Assembly (NCBI RefSeq): GCF_017539065.1
Contig: NZ_JAFYHP010000026.1
Location: forward strand, 30,047 to 94,046
Direction of reading: 5' to 3'
DNA length: 64,000 bases
From: Methanobrevibacter sp.
GTDB lineage: Archaea > Methanobacteriota > Methanobacteria > Methanobacteriales > Methanobacteriaceae
Notes under the pieces: model-generated
Databases searched by the model: none
Told to the model about the DNA's origin: nothing
The model's input: only the letters and a program-made list of their open reading frames with translations
Made by a program: the position numbers and the translations under genes
Shown here: positions 26,293 through 35,382 of the stretch, in pieces
Layout: each line of letters begins with the position of its first letter
Position numbering within the stretch: position 1 is the stretch's first letter

Positions 26293-27119
26293 AAAAAATT
26301 AGTTTCGCAGACATCAGCATCTCCGTCCTTAAATATATCTTTAATTGGAGGTTCTGGATAGCGGAAATTACAAAAAAATCAAAGATTTACAAAAAAATCG
26401 TCGACAAATTACTCTTTGAAGATGATGAAATCATTGTTATTCCAAATACAATAAGCGTTAATAAAAAAATCGAATCGGAAGGATCCGAATTCCTGCCGAC
26501 CGAAATCATTAAAGAGGTTATCAAACGCAGTAATGATATTGTTATTATGGATTCATGCCTTTGCAGAACATCTAACCAATGCAAAGATTATCCTCATGAT
26601 ATAGGATGTATCTTTTTAGGGCCTACAACAAGAAAAATCCCAAAAAATATAGGTCATAAGGCAACTGTTGAGGAAGCTTTAAACCAAGTTGATATGGCGG
26701 ATGCCGCTGGTTTAAGCCATATTATTGGAAGAAATAAAATTGATACCGTTTGGATGAATGTTAGGCCTGGAAAAGGACTTTTAACCATTTGTCATTGTTG
26801 CCCATGCTGTTGCTTGTGGAAAGTTTATCCGAATTTAGATAAGGATATAAGTAATAAATTAGAAAAACTTGATGGCGTTAGTGTAAAACTTCATGAGGAC
26901 AACTGCAGACTATGTGAAAAATGTTTAGACGATGTTTGTATGTTCCAAGCCATCAGTTTAAAAGATAATAAAATTACAATTGATAACGATACTTGTAAAG
27001 GCTGTGGCCTTTGCGTGAATACATGTAAATTCGATGCTATTACAATTGACTACAGTAATGAAACTATTGATAATGTGGTCAACAGACTCGATGATTTAAT
27101 TGAAATTAAAGAGTTATAA
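26289..27119 (+). CDS. Cysteine-rich iron-sulfur protein with C-terminal 2x[4Fe-4S] ferredoxin
   Basis: 276 residues. The C-terminal ~70 form a typical double [4Fe-4S] ferredoxin (CRLCEKCLDDVC and CKGCGLCVNTCK). Before it lie two unusual clusters: CLCRTSNQCKDYPHDIGC (about 94-111) and CHCCPCCCLWK (about 174-184). These could hold another metal centre. The start overlaps the TrmJ-like stop (ATGA), so the two are coupled. Related proteins occur in anaerobes as 4Fe-4S proteins of unknown role. No enzymatic domain is evident, and a redox function is inferred from the clusters. Confidence 0.85.
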   Translation: MKKISFADISISVLKYIFNWRFWIAEITKKSKIYKKIVDKLLFEDDEIIVIPNTISVNKKIESEGSEFLPTEIIKEVIKRSNDIVIMDSCLCRTSNQCKDYPHDIGCIFLGPTTRKIPKNIGHKATVEEALNQVDMADAAGLSHIIGRNKIDTVWMNVRPGKGLLTICHCCPCCCLWKVYPNLDKDISNKLEKLDGVSVKLHEDNCRLCEKCLDDVCMFQAISLKDNKITIDNDTCKGCGLCVNTCKFDAITIDYSNETIDNVVNRLDDLIEIKEL

Positions 27120-27138
27120 AACTTATTTGTGTGAAAAT

Positions 27139-27726
27139 ATGGCAATTTTAAGTGATAAAACTATAAAAGAATATTTAAAAGAAGGGAAAATAGGTTTTGA
27201 ACCCCTTCAAGATGAAAAACAAATCCAACCCTCTTCTATTGATATGAGATTAGGGGACGAGTTCAAAGTATTTAAAGTGATTAGAGAACCTTATATTGAT
27301 CCTAAAGATGAAGATGACCTTGCATCATATATGGAATCAATGACTGTAAAAGAAGGCGAAGCATTTATAATCCACCCAAATGAATTTGCCCTAGCCACTA
27401 CTTTAGAGTATGTCAAATTACCTGACGATTTAGTTGCTAGAGTAGAAGGCCGTTCCAGTATGGGCAGATTAGGTGTTACAATGCATGTTACAGCAGGTTT
27501 CATTGACCCAGGTTTTGAAGGGAAGATCACTTTAGAGATATCAAACATCGGCGCAATGCCGGTTGCTTTGTATCCTGGTCAAAGAGTTTGTCAAATTGTT
27601 TTTGAAACTATGACAACCCCTTCTGAATTGCCTTATGGACACCCAGATAGAAATAGTAAATATATGGGTCAGACCCGCCCGGAAAGTAGTAGAGTAAAAC
27701 TAGACTATGAATTAAAAAGAGATTAG
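27139..27726 (+). CDS. dcd: dCTP deaminase (possibly dUMP-forming)
   Basis: 195 residues from the ATG at 27139, typical for Dcd. Motifs PSSIDMRLGDEF, VEGRSSMGRLGVTMHVTAGF and DPGFEGKITLEISN cover the trimer active site, including the catalytic Glu. Archaeal members can be bifunctional and convert dCTP to dUMP directly; that cannot be decided by eye. An upstream in-frame non-ATG codon inside the previous gene is not needed. It lies between the ferredoxin-like gene and glyS, all on the plus strand and likely one operon. Confidence 0.93.
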   Translation: MAILSDKTIKEYLKEGKIGFEPLQDEKQIQPSSIDMRLGDEFKVFKVIREPYIDPKDEDDLASYMESMTVKEGEAFIIHPNEFALATTLEYVKLPDDLVARVEGRSSMGRLGVTMHVTAGFIDPGFEGKITLEISNIGAMPVALYPGQRVCQIVFETMTTPSELPYGHPDRNSKYMGQTRPESSRVKLDYELKRD

Positions 27727-27738
27727 GAGTTAATACTT

Positions 27739-29433
27739 ATGAATCATGATAAAATGAATAATATTAGTGCAAAAAGAGGATTTTTATGGCCGTCTTTTGA
27801 GATTTACTCAGGAGTATCAGGTTTTACCGATTATGGACCGCTTGGAGCAAGCCTCAAAAATAATATCATGCAAAAATGGAGAAAACAGTACGTTTCAGGT
27901 GAAGGATTTTATGAAATCGAAGGACCTACCGTAATGCCCAAAGAAGTCCTTAAAGCATCAGGGCACGTTGATAATTTTACCGACCCAATGTGCAAATGTG
28001 AACAATGTGGAGAAGTATTTAGAGCAGACCACATTATTGAAGATGTAATCGGTGAAGATGTGGAAAGTTTAGAAAATGAAGAACTTGACCAAATCGTAAT
28101 CGACAATAATATTGTCTGTCCAGAATGCGGAGGCAAATTATCAAACATTTGGAATTATAACTTAATGTTTAAAACCGAAATCGGTGCTAAAGGTGATAAA
28201 GTAGGTTACATGAGGCCTGAAACTGCACAAGGAATTTTCATTTTATTCAAACGTTTAGAAAGATTTTTCAGAGGAAAATTGCCATTTGGAGCCGTACAAC
28301 TTGGAAAAGCCTATCGTAACGAAATTTCACCTAGGCAAGGAGTAATCAGGCTCAGAGAATTCACACAAGCCGAAGCTGAAATCTTTTTAAATCCAAAAGA
28401 TAAAACCCACCCTAAATTTTCACAAATCGAAGATGTAGTTTTACGCTTAAATTCACAAGAAGTTCAAGAAAAAGATTTAGAGCCTTTAGAAATAACCGCT
28501 CGTGAAGCATTAGATAAAGGCATTGTAGCTAATGAAATGTTAATTTACCAATTGTATTTAGCCCGTAAATTCCTTACAGAAATTGGAATTCCGGAAGATG
28601 TTTTAAGATTTAGACAACACCTGGCAGGAGAAATGGCCCATTATGCCCTTGACTGTTGGGATGTTGAAGTTTTAACAGACAAATACGGTTGGGTTGAAAT
28701 AATCGGAATTGCTGATAGAGGAGATTATGATTTAAGTTCACATACAAAATTCAGTAATGAAGAATTAAATGTATTTGTTGAGTATGATGAACCTAAAAAA
28801 GTTCAAAAAACTATTGTAAAACCTAACTTATCCAAATTTGGACCAATCTTTAAAGGCGATTCCCCTAAAGTAAAACAGGCAATTGAAGATGCTGATATTG
28901 AAGATATTAAAGAAGCTCTTGAAAAAGAAGGCAAATTCACTGTAGAATTAGATAAAGTTTATGAAATAACTGAAGATTTGCTTATCTTTGAAGATATTGA
29001 AGAAGACATAACCGGTGAGAAAATAGTTCCCCATGTCATTGAACCATCATTCGGTATTGATCGTATAACTTACTCCGTTTTATTACATTCATTTACCGAA
29101 ACTGAAGAAAAAGACTACTTTAAATTTGATAAATCAGTTGCTCCAGTTCAACTCGGAATATTCCCTCTTGTTAACAAAGAAGGACCACGTGAAATAGCTC
29201 AAGAATTAACAGAAACCTTAAGAATGGCTGGTTTTACTGTTGAATATGATGCCACTGGAACCATTGGTAAAAGGTATGCAAGAGCAGATGAAATTGGGGT
29301 GCCCCTTGCTGTAACAGTTGACTTTGACAGTTTAGAAGACAATCAAGTAACTGTAAGAGACAGAGACACCGAAGAACAAGAAAGAATACCAATTGCCGAT
29401 TTAAAAGACTACTTGGAAAATTATTATAAATGA
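27739..29433 (+). CDS. glyS: Glycyl-tRNA synthetase (alpha2 type)
   Basis: 564 residues, class II synthetase. Motif 2 is in FGAVQLGKAYRNEISPRQG, and motif 3 in EPSFGIDRITYSVLLHSF. The zinc-like cysteines CKCEQCGEVF and CPECGGKL form the archaeal/eukaryotic insertion. The C-terminal anticodon-binding domain starts at about residue 470 (VAPVQLGIFPLVN). Start ATG 27739 follows AGGAG. A bidirectional-looking hairpin terminator follows immediately. Confidence 0.96.
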   Translation: MNHDKMNNISAKRGFLWPSFEIYSGVSGFTDYGPLGASLKNNIMQKWRKQYVSGEGFYEIEGPTVMPKEVLKASGHVDNFTDPMCKCEQCGEVFRADHIIEDVIGEDVESLENEELDQIVIDNNIVCPECGGKLSNIWNYNLMFKTEIGAKGDKVGYMRPETAQGIFILFKRLERFFRGKLPFGAVQLGKAYRNEISPRQGVIRLREFTQAEAEIFLNPKDKTHPKFSQIEDVVLRLNSQEVQEKDLEPLEITAREALDKGIVANEMLIYQLYLARKFLTEIGIPEDVLRFRQHLAGEMAHYALDCWDVEVLTDKYGWVEIIGIADRGDYDLSSHTKFSNEELNVFVEYDEPKKVQKTIVKPNLSKFGPIFKGDSPKVKQAIEDADIEDIKEALEKEGKFTVELDKVYEITEDLLIFEDIEEDITGEKIVPHVIEPSFGIDRITYSVLLHSFTETEEKDYFKFDKSVAPVQLGIFPLVNKEGPREIAQELTETLRMAGFTVEYDATGTIGKRYARADEIGVPLAVTVDFDSLEDNQVTVRDRDTEEQERIPIADLKDYLENYYK

Positions 29434-29460
29434 GTTTAAAACTCATTTATTCTTTTTTTT
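29426..29460 (+). terminator. Terminator of glyS
   Basis: 10-bp stem ATAAATGAGT/ACTCATTTAT with a TTAAA loop, overlapping the glyS stop, followed by TCTTTTTTTT. Confidence 0.7.
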
Positions 29461-30210
29461 AAAATATAAAAACAGATTGTTGGCCCATTTTAGAGAGTCC
29501 CTGCTATTTGAAATTAATAATCTATTTTGATCGAAAAAAGCATTTTTCCTAAAAAGGCCAAAAAGCATTATCTCATTTGTAACAATTAACAGGAAATTGT
29601 TTTCCCCATTAAATAAAGATAAATTTTTGACTTTTGAGTTTTTTTCATAAGCATCAAAAACAGACCCTGAAACCTTAATTTCAACAAATTTCTCTTGTGA
29701 AATTAAATCATTTAATCTAGAGCTAATATTCTCATGATAAATTGGCAGTATGCAACGTACACTATTGGCCTTAGCTAAAGTATCATCAATGAAATTAAAT
29801 GTTTTATCAATATCGACACAATCCGATTCCAATAATTTTGATTCCCCAAGTAAGTACATCTCTTCAACTGATTTTTTAGGAATCCCCTCAATTGCATGGT
29901 CTTCAATAATATTAAAAATCTCCTCTAACAAGTTTACTGTTACAGAAAACTCTAAAATGTTTTTCACTTGTAATTTTAGTAAATTAACTAAAAAATATTT
30001 ATTTGATTTTCGATATACCATCTTTTTTAATTCCAAGCCATGCAATACTCCGGATATAGAGCTATAACCTAATTTTGTATTTATAGATAACTCTTTCATA
30101 TTGCTGGGTTTCTCATATAGTGCTTTTAATACTTTTAATCTAATTAATGAATTAGATACGAATTTTACATCGTCAGAAATTGTATTGTAACTATTTAAAT
30201 ATTCATTCAA
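29443..30210 (-). CDS. HTH transcriptional regulator with FilR1-type (DUF1724) domain
   Basis: 255 residues. A winged helix-turn-helix (about 20-85; LIRLKVLKALYEKPSNMKELS, GYSSISGVLHGLE) is followed by the methanogen-type FilR1/DUF1724 sensor domain, ending RLLISNSRDSLKWANNLFLYF. These regulators are widespread in methanogenic archaea and often autoregulated. Two direct repeats TATTACTTAA exactly 21 bp apart, just upstream of the start, are a likely operator. The ligand is unknown. It is convergent with glyS and divergent from the TatD-like gene. Confidence 0.88.
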   Translation of the reverse strand: MNEYLNSYNTISDDVKFVSNSLIRLKVLKALYEKPSNMKELSINTKLGYSSISGVLHGLELKKMVYRKSNKYFLVNLLKLQVKNILEFSVTVNLLEEIFNIIEDHAIEGIPKKSVEEMYLLGESKLLESDCVDIDKTFNFIDDTLAKANSVRCILPIYHENISSRLNDLISQEKFVEIKVSGSVFDAYEKNSKVKNLSLFNGENNFLLIVTNEIMLFGLFRKNAFFDQNRLLISNSRDSLKWANNLFLYFKKKNK

Positions 30211-30226
30211 AATACCACAACCTTAG

Positions 30227-30257
30227 TATTACTTAAATTAATATTTTTATTACTTAA
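30227..30257. promoter_or_regulatory. Two direct repeats upstream of the FilR1-type regulator
   Basis: TATTACTTAA at 30227-30236 and again at 30248-30257: exact copies, 21 bp apart (two helix turns), 17 bp before the regulator start on the minus strand. Likely autoregulatory operator. Confidence 0.5.
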
Positions 30258-30283
30258 GATATAAAAGCTCCCAAACTACACAG

Positions 30284-30301
30284 ATGTGCAAAATCACACA
30301 T
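30284..30301. repeat. Inverted repeat in the divergent regulator/TatD region
   Basis: ATGTG-CAAAATCA-CACAT. 5-bp arms only; it could be a second operator half or coincidence in AT-rich DNA. Confidence 0.3.
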
Positions 30302-30357
30302 TAAAATTAGACATTATTATAAAATATGAAAAACAGATTTAGTGACTAGTGGTAAAA

Positions 30358-31113
30358 ATGATTGATACACATATGCACGCAGATGCTAGAAGTGGCGAAG
30401 ACTTCAGAGAAATGTATTTGGCAGGTATTGAAACAGCAGTGACTTGCAGTTATTACCCCTATAAGATACCTCATGAAATGATTCTGTTAAACCATTTAAA
30501 TAGAATATTGGAATTTGATACTAAAAGAGCTAAAGAACATGGGCTTGATTTGAAAGTAGCTTTAGGAATTCATCCAACCAATTCAAATGTTAATCCAGAA
30601 ACAATCTTTGAAAATTTATATAAATGGATAGAGTCCGACCAAATTGTAGCCATTGGCGAAATCGGTCTTGAAGATTTAACCGACAATGAGATAACTATTT
30701 TTAAACAACAACTGGACATTGCTAGTGAAACAAATTCCAAAGTGATTATTCATACACCCAGAAAAAACAAAAGGGAAGTCTTGAATGTTATTTTGGATAT
30801 TCTTCCACAGCATATTGATGAAAATCAGGCCGTTATTGACCATATTAATCCTCAAGTTGTTGGCGATGCAATCAATACCGAGTGCATGTTAGGTTTAACA
30901 GTGCAGCCACAAAAAATGGATAAATTTGAAGCAATATCAATTTTAGATGAGTATGGCTTTGAAAAATTCTTATTAAATTCAGATATCAGTAACAAAGCAT
31001 CTGATCCGCTTTCTGTTCCAAAAACCGTTGATGAATTAATCAGACAAGGCTATAAAAAAAGTGAAATCGAAAAAGTAGCTAGTGAAAATGCTCAAAAATT
31101 CTTTAAAATTTAG
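30358..31113 (+). CDS. TatD-related metal-dependent hydrolase
   Basis: About 251 residues from the ATG at 30358 (a GTG nine bases upstream is possible). MIDTHMHADA gives the HxH metal site, and VALGIHPTNSN, IGEIGLED, VIIHTPRKNK and NSDISNKASDP match later metal ligands of the amidohydrolase barrel. It is more diverged than the second TatD gene at 44207. The family includes nucleases, but the substrate here is open. The next gene starts 5 bp downstream. Confidence 0.88.
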   Translation: MIDTHMHADARSGEDFREMYLAGIETAVTCSYYPYKIPHEMILLNHLNRILEFDTKRAKEHGLDLKVALGIHPTNSNVNPETIFENLYKWIESDQIVAIGEIGLEDLTDNEITIFKQQLDIASETNSKVIIHTPRKNKREVLNVILDILPQHIDENQAVIDHINPQVVGDAINTECMLGLTVQPQKMDKFEAISILDEYGFEKFLLNSDISNKASDPLSVPKTVDELIRQGYKKSEIEKVASENAQKFFKI

Positions 31114-31118
31114 ATAAC

Positions 31119-32021
31119 ATGGATATAATTAAAAAGCTGCCAATACCTCTTTCGGGACTAATTCTTGCATTGTTATCTCTTGGAAATCTGCTGCAGGATA
31201 TTCATCCATGCCTCAGATATGCTTTTGGAGCAATAGGTGCAATATTTATTATTTTAATGATTCTGAAAGTGGTTTTATATCCTCAAGACATTAAGAATGA
31301 CTTTAAAAATCCCATCATTGTTAGCAGTTCCGGTACTTTTTCAATGAGTTTGATGCTTTTATCTACATATCTTGTATCAATTACGCCAAGTATTGCATAT
31401 ACCATATGGATAATTGGAGTAGTCCTTCATATTTTGCTAGTAATTTATTTTACTTTTAATTTTATTATTCGTGAATTTGATATTTCGACAGTTTATCCTA
31501 GCTACTGGATAGTCTTTGTCGGAATTACAATGGCATCCATTACAGGACACTTTCATGGACTTCAGGAAATCGACTTTATTTTCTTCATACTAGGATTTAT
31601 CGGAATGCTGGCTTCAACACCATTAGTATTATACCGAGAATTCATCTATAAGGAAATCCCGAAAATGAACAAACCATTGACCTGCATTTTTACAGCTTTA
31701 TTTAGCATACTGATTTTCGGGTATTTGAATTCGGCTCAAAACATCTCAAATGAATTCGTTATCGGAATGTATGTAATTGCATGTGCATTTTACATATTTT
31801 CATTCTACAAATTAATAAGTTTTAGAAACCTTGATTTTTACCCAAGCTTTTCAGCATTCACATTCCCATTCGTAATCAGCGCTCTTGCAACAAAAGGAGT
31901 GGCTAGCATGGTCTGGAAAAATAACTTTTTAAATAGCTTATTAATTATAGAAACAGTAATAGCAACAATTTTAGTAGTTTATGTGCTGTTAAGATACGTC
32001 AAATTCTTAAAAAATAGTTGA
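31119..32021 (+). CDS. TDT/SLAC1-family membrane transporter
   Basis: 300 residues with about ten hydrophobic helices. The start MDIIKKLPIPLSGLILALLS and the segments PSYWIVFVGITMAS and YPSFSAFTFPFVISA are typical of the tellurite-resistance/dicarboxylate transporter (TDT, SLAC1-like anion channel) family. The substrate may be an organic or inorganic anion. It follows the TatD-like gene by 5 bp and converges on sepF over a shared hairpin. Confidence 0.87.
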   Translation: MDIIKKLPIPLSGLILALLSLGNLLQDIHPCLRYAFGAIGAIFIILMILKVVLYPQDIKNDFKNPIIVSSSGTFSMSLMLLSTYLVSITPSIAYTIWIIGVVLHILLVIYFTFNFIIREFDISTVYPSYWIVFVGITMASITGHFHGLQEIDFIFFILGFIGMLASTPLVLYREFIYKEIPKMNKPLTCIFTALFSILIFGYLNSAQNISNEFVIGMYVIACAFYIFSFYKLISFRNLDFYPSFSAFTFPFVISALATKGVASMVWKNNFLNSLLIIETVIATILVVYVLLRYVKFLKNS

Positions 32022-32022
32022 A

Positions 32023-32042
32023 AAGTAGAAATTAATCTACTT
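32023..32042. terminator. Bidirectional hairpin between transporter and sepF
   Basis: AAGTAGA-AATTAA-TCTACTT, between two convergent genes. No long T-tract on either side. Confidence 0.4.
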
Positions 32043-32604
32043 AACCTTTATTGATTACTTTTACTTTTTTAGGAGAAACAATAATCAAGTTTTTCTCCTC
32101 ACTGCGGGCAAGCAATAATGCTTGAACGCCATATCTTTCTCTCATTTGATTAATTTTATCGCCAGCTAATTTGAAATTAGCAGCACTTTCCTTTTCTAAG
32201 AAAGATAAATCTAAAATAACCGGGTTTTGCTCTTCAATCACCTGATCAACAACATAATTAATATCATCAAGTGATTTCGGCCTAATTAAAACAATTTCAT
32301 AGTATGATTGTTCTGGAATAATTACAAAATCATCATAATCCTCATAGACAGGAACTTGTTTAGGTTGAGGACGAGGATTTGGCTTTTGTGCAGGTTTTGG
32401 AACTTGTCCATATTGCTGTTGTTGATTTTGCACATATTGTTGTTGATTTTTTCTTGATTGTTGTTGTTTATTAATTTGTTGTCCCACATTATCTACAATA
32501 GGTTTTACAGCATCACGTATTGAATCAATAACGCTAGGACCTTCTCTTTTTTCATCTGTTTCATCAAAACCTAGACTTCTTTTTAAATCATCTGTGAAAC
32601 TCAT
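32041..32604 (-). CDS. sepF: Cell division protein SepF (archaeal)
   Basis: 187 residues. An N-terminal amphipathic membrane-targeting helix (MSFTDDLKRSLGF) is followed by a Gln/Asn/Pro-rich linker (about 42-82) and the SepF core (about 92-187) with the VILIRPKSLDD- and NPVILDLSFLEKE-like beta strands. SepF links FtsZ to the membrane in archaea that lack FtsA. The gene follows the DUF1611 gene by 5 bp. The Gln-rich linker is low-complexity and probably flexible. Confidence 0.95.
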   Translation of the reverse strand: MSFTDDLKRSLGFDETDEKREGPSVIDSIRDAVKPIVDNVGQQINKQQQSRKNQQQYVQNQQQQYGQVPKPAQKPNPRPQPKQVPVYEDYDDFVIIPEQSYYEIVLIRPKSLDDINYVVDQVIEEQNPVILDLSFLEKESAANFKLAGDKINQMRERYGVQALLLARSEEKNLIIVSPKKVKVINKG

Positions 32605-32609
32605 TCAAA

Positions 32610-33608
32610 TTACCCCTCTAAATATTCTAGTATAGCATCTAATAATTTAGAAGCCCCATTATTATAAACATCCTCCGCAGGTAAATTGTATGTATCTTCA
32701 AAGTATTCAGGACACATATCTAAACTAGCGTTTTTAAGGTTGATTGAAAGGCCAACAACTTTTGTTGGTTCAACAGCTTCAATAGCTTTAATTTCTTCTT
32801 CAATTCCTTTAGGTTCTCTGTACGGGTGATTAGGCCTGTGTCCAACAATAACCGCATCAGGAGCCGCACCGATTAAAATAGCTGCAGACAATCCTCTTGG
32901 GTGAGGATTTCCATTTTCAGTTAAACTGGATTGGCCTTCTATAAAAATAATATCCGGTTTTTTAGTTTCTTCAACATGTTTAATTGCAGATAAAACAGCT
33001 GAAGGAACATCCATAGCGGATAAACTTCCTGCCCTAAAATTAAAATCAGTAGGTTCTTCCAAACCCATTTCATCAGTTGATATTATTGCCGGATTTAAAC
33101 CTCTTTCGCTACTAGCTATACCGAGCATTTTGGTGGTAGTTCTTTTACCACATTCTTGTGAGGTTCCTCCAACGAAAATTACAGGAGCTTTAGGAGTATA
33201 GGATATTTTAGGTAAAACTTCACAGGATTTCTTAGGGGCAATACCTGCAATTCTTTTAACTACGTCCAATCTTGGACTAATCTCTTTAATAACAACATTC
33301 TTTGAATCAGCAAATCTCTTTAAAGACATATTTTCTTCAATAGATAATGATCTAAATGAGGTAATAACATTCAATCCCGCATCAATTGCTTGAACAGAAT
33401 ATTTTAATGCAGTGCCTTCAGCACCAATTGGCAACATTATAGCTAATGATTTAGCTTCAGGAGATTGTTTTAAACATTCCTCTAAACTGCCTGAAATAAC
33501 ATTACCGCAAAACTGTTTTCCTTGTTTTTTAACATCATCATCGATGAATCCTACGGTTTCGACACCGTCAAGATTGGAGAATTTCTCTCCTCCACCTCCG
33601 CAACCCAC
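32610..33608 (-). CDS. DUF1611 (DgcN-like) protein; 5' end uncertain or mutated
   Basis: 332 residues from a GTG at 33608. It is a Rossmann-like N-domain plus a P-loop-like C-domain ([19 protein letters not shown]) of the DUF1611 family, some members of which acetylate D-glutamate. The GTG start would cut through the first beta strand: in-frame codons before it read [13 protein letters not shown] directly into GCGGGGEKF. Further up in the same frame is TAA at 33645-33647. Beyond that, a TTG (33662) or GTG (33671) near a strong AGGGGTGA binding site opens a frame that this TAA ends after five or eight codons. Nonsense mutation, a non-canonical start or a sequence error are possible. Confidence 0.8.
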   Translation of the reverse strand: MGCGGGGEKFSNLDGVETVGFIDDDVKKQGKQFCGNVISGSLEECLKQSPEAKSLAIMLPIGAEGTALKYSVQAIDAGLNVITSFRSLSIEENMSLKRFADSKNVVIKEISPRLDVVKRIAGIAPKKSCEVLPKISYTPKAPVIFVGGTSQECGKRTTTKMLGIASSERGLNPAIISTDEMGLEEPTDFNFRAGSLSAMDVPSAVLSAIKHVEETKKPDIIFIEGQSSLTENGNPHPRGLSAAILIGAAPDAVIVGHRPNHPYREPKGIEEEIKAIEAVEPTKVVGLSINLKNASLDMCPEYFEDTYNLPAEDVYNNGASKLLDAILEYLEG

Positions 33609-33855
33609 TACAATGAATGGATTTAAGTCTTGAATTTCTTTTACTTATTTTACTGAATACAAAAATTTCACCCCTATCCTATAATTTATAACTTATAAGT
33701 AATCATTAAATTTATTTTATTAATTTTTCGAAAAAATTTCAAAAAAATGTTATTATTATTAATTATAATTTTTTTCATTTATAAAGTATAATGTTTTTAA
33801 GTAAAAATTACATATATTAGAAATAATAAAAAAAACTTTTTAGGAGAAAATTAAC

Positions 33856-34800
33856 ATGAGAAAACCTTATGTTATTCTAATTGGAAGTGCATCAGGGATT
33901 GGAAAATCCACTATTGCCGCAGAACTGGCTAAAAAATTAAATATTAAACATTTAGTCGAAAGTGATTTTTTAAGAGCTGTGGTTAGAGGAATTATAGGTA
34001 ATGAATACGCTCCAGCACTTCACAGTTCCTCTTACGATGCATATAAACACATTAGAAACAAAAACCGATATACCAGTTATGATGATTTAGTCTCAGCAGG
34101 CTTTGACGACCATGCATCATACGTTATTCCCGCAATAGAAAAAGTTATCCAAAGGGCTATTACCGATTATGACGATATTATTATTGAAGGAGTCCATTTA
34201 GTTCCTGGATTGATTAATACAGAGCAATTTGAAGAGGATGCCAATATCTACTTCTTTGTATTAAGTTCTGATGAGGAATCACACAAGGAAAGATTTGTAA
34301 AAAGAGCAGTTCAAATACACAGGGGCGGGAAACAATTAGATTTCTTTAAAGAAAATAGAATTATTCATGATCACTTATTAACTCAAGCAGAAGAGAACAA
34401 TGTTCCTATCATTAACACAGAATCAATTGATAAAACTTTAGAAAAAATATTATCAATTATTTACAAATCATGTGCCACAATTAAATTAATTAATAGCGTT
34501 GATGAGCTTGAAGATGTAATCAATATAATAATTAATGAGAATAACGGAACTCTTGAAAAGATTACATACAATGTCAAGGGATTTAAAGAACCGTTGATAA
34601 GAAATATTAATGTTAGCGATAGTGAGTCCTCCCAAAAATTTATCAAAAAGATTAATGAAGATAAAGAAAAAAAAGAATACCTAACAGAATTATACAAATT
34701 ATCTGAATATCGCCAAACCACAATCTGCGCACCTAATCAAGAGAAATTAGATAAAATTATTAAAGAATTAAATGAGAAAGGATATGTTTTAAATGAATGA
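33856..34800 (+). CDS. pgk2: 2-phosphoglycerate kinase
   Basis: 314 residues. The P-loop GSASGIGKST and the following helix, then ESDFLRAVVRGII and IIIEGVHLVPGLI, match archaeal 2-phosphoglycerate kinase. This enzyme makes 2,3-bisphosphoglycerate, the precursor of cyclic 2,3-diphosphoglycerate, an abundant solute in Methanobacteriales. The C-terminal ~100 residues are Lys/Glu/Asn-rich with a less conserved fold. TAGGAG precedes the ATG. The ZPR1 gene overlaps its last 8 bases. Confidence 0.9.
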   Translation: MRKPYVILIGSASGIGKSTIAAELAKKLNIKHLVESDFLRAVVRGIIGNEYAPALHSSSYDAYKHIRNKNRYTSYDDLVSAGFDDHASYVIPAIEKVIQRAITDYDDIIIEGVHLVPGLINTEQFEEDANIYFFVLSSDEESHKERFVKRAVQIHRGGKQLDFFKENRIIHDHLLTQAEENNVPIINTESIDKTLEKILSIIYKSCATIKLINSVDELEDVINIIINENNGTLEKITYNVKGFKEPLIRNINVSDSESSQKFIKKINEDKEKKEYLTELYKLSEYRQTTICAPNQEKLDKIIKELNEKGYVLNE

Positions 34801-35371
34801 TGAAACTATTAGTGAAATGACTATTAAATGCCCGGCATGCGGCATTGAAGGAGTTGCAAAATCAATAATGAAAGAATTAGAAATACCTCACTTTGGCCAA
34901 GTTATGGAAACTACACTCCTATGCCCTAACTGCGGATTTAAACACTCAGACATTATTGCTTTAGAACAAAATGATCCTGCAAAATATGTCATTGAAATAA
35001 ATAAAAACAATCTATCTGTTAGAGTAGTTAGATCACAATCTGCTACTGTTATTATTCCTGAAATTGGTATCAAAGTAGAACCCGGTCCAAAATCCGAAGG
35101 TTATGTTACCAATATTGAAGGAGTGCTCACTCGTTTTGAAGATGCTGTTAAAAAAGCATTGAATTTGTTTGAAGATGATGAATCTCAAAAAAATGCAAAA
35201 ATAGCGCTTAGTGAACTTCAAGAGCTTAAAAAAGGAAATAAAACTGCTACATTAATTATTTTAGATCCATTTGGACAAAGTAATGTGGTCAGTGAAAATG
35301 CTCAAGTATTAGAAATTCCTGAAGAGGAATTACGTGATTTAAAAACAGGTTTTAGTATTATTGAAGATTAA
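34793..35371 (+). CDS. ZPR1-type zinc finger protein
   Basis: 192 residues. The N-terminal ZPR1 zinc finger has CPACGIEG and CPNCGFKHSDI, and the rest is the ZPR1 beta domain (VRSQSATVIIPEIGIKVEPG, GYVTNIEGVL). Eukaryotic ZPR1 binds EF-1alpha; archaeal members have a single copy and are poorly studied. The start lies in the last codons of the 2-phosphoglycerate kinase gene (8-bp overlap), and AGAAAGGA precedes it, so translation is coupled. Confidence 0.92.
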   Translation: MNDETISEMTIKCPACGIEGVAKSIMKELEIPHFGQVMETTLLCPNCGFKHSDIIALEQNDPAKYVIEINKNNLSVRVVRSQSATVIIPEIGIKVEPGPKSEGYVTNIEGVLTRFEDAVKKALNLFEDDESQKNAKIALSELQELKKGNKTATLIILDPFGQSNVVSENAQVLEIPEEELRDLKTGFSIIED

Positions 35372-35382
35372 ATAAGGAAGAG

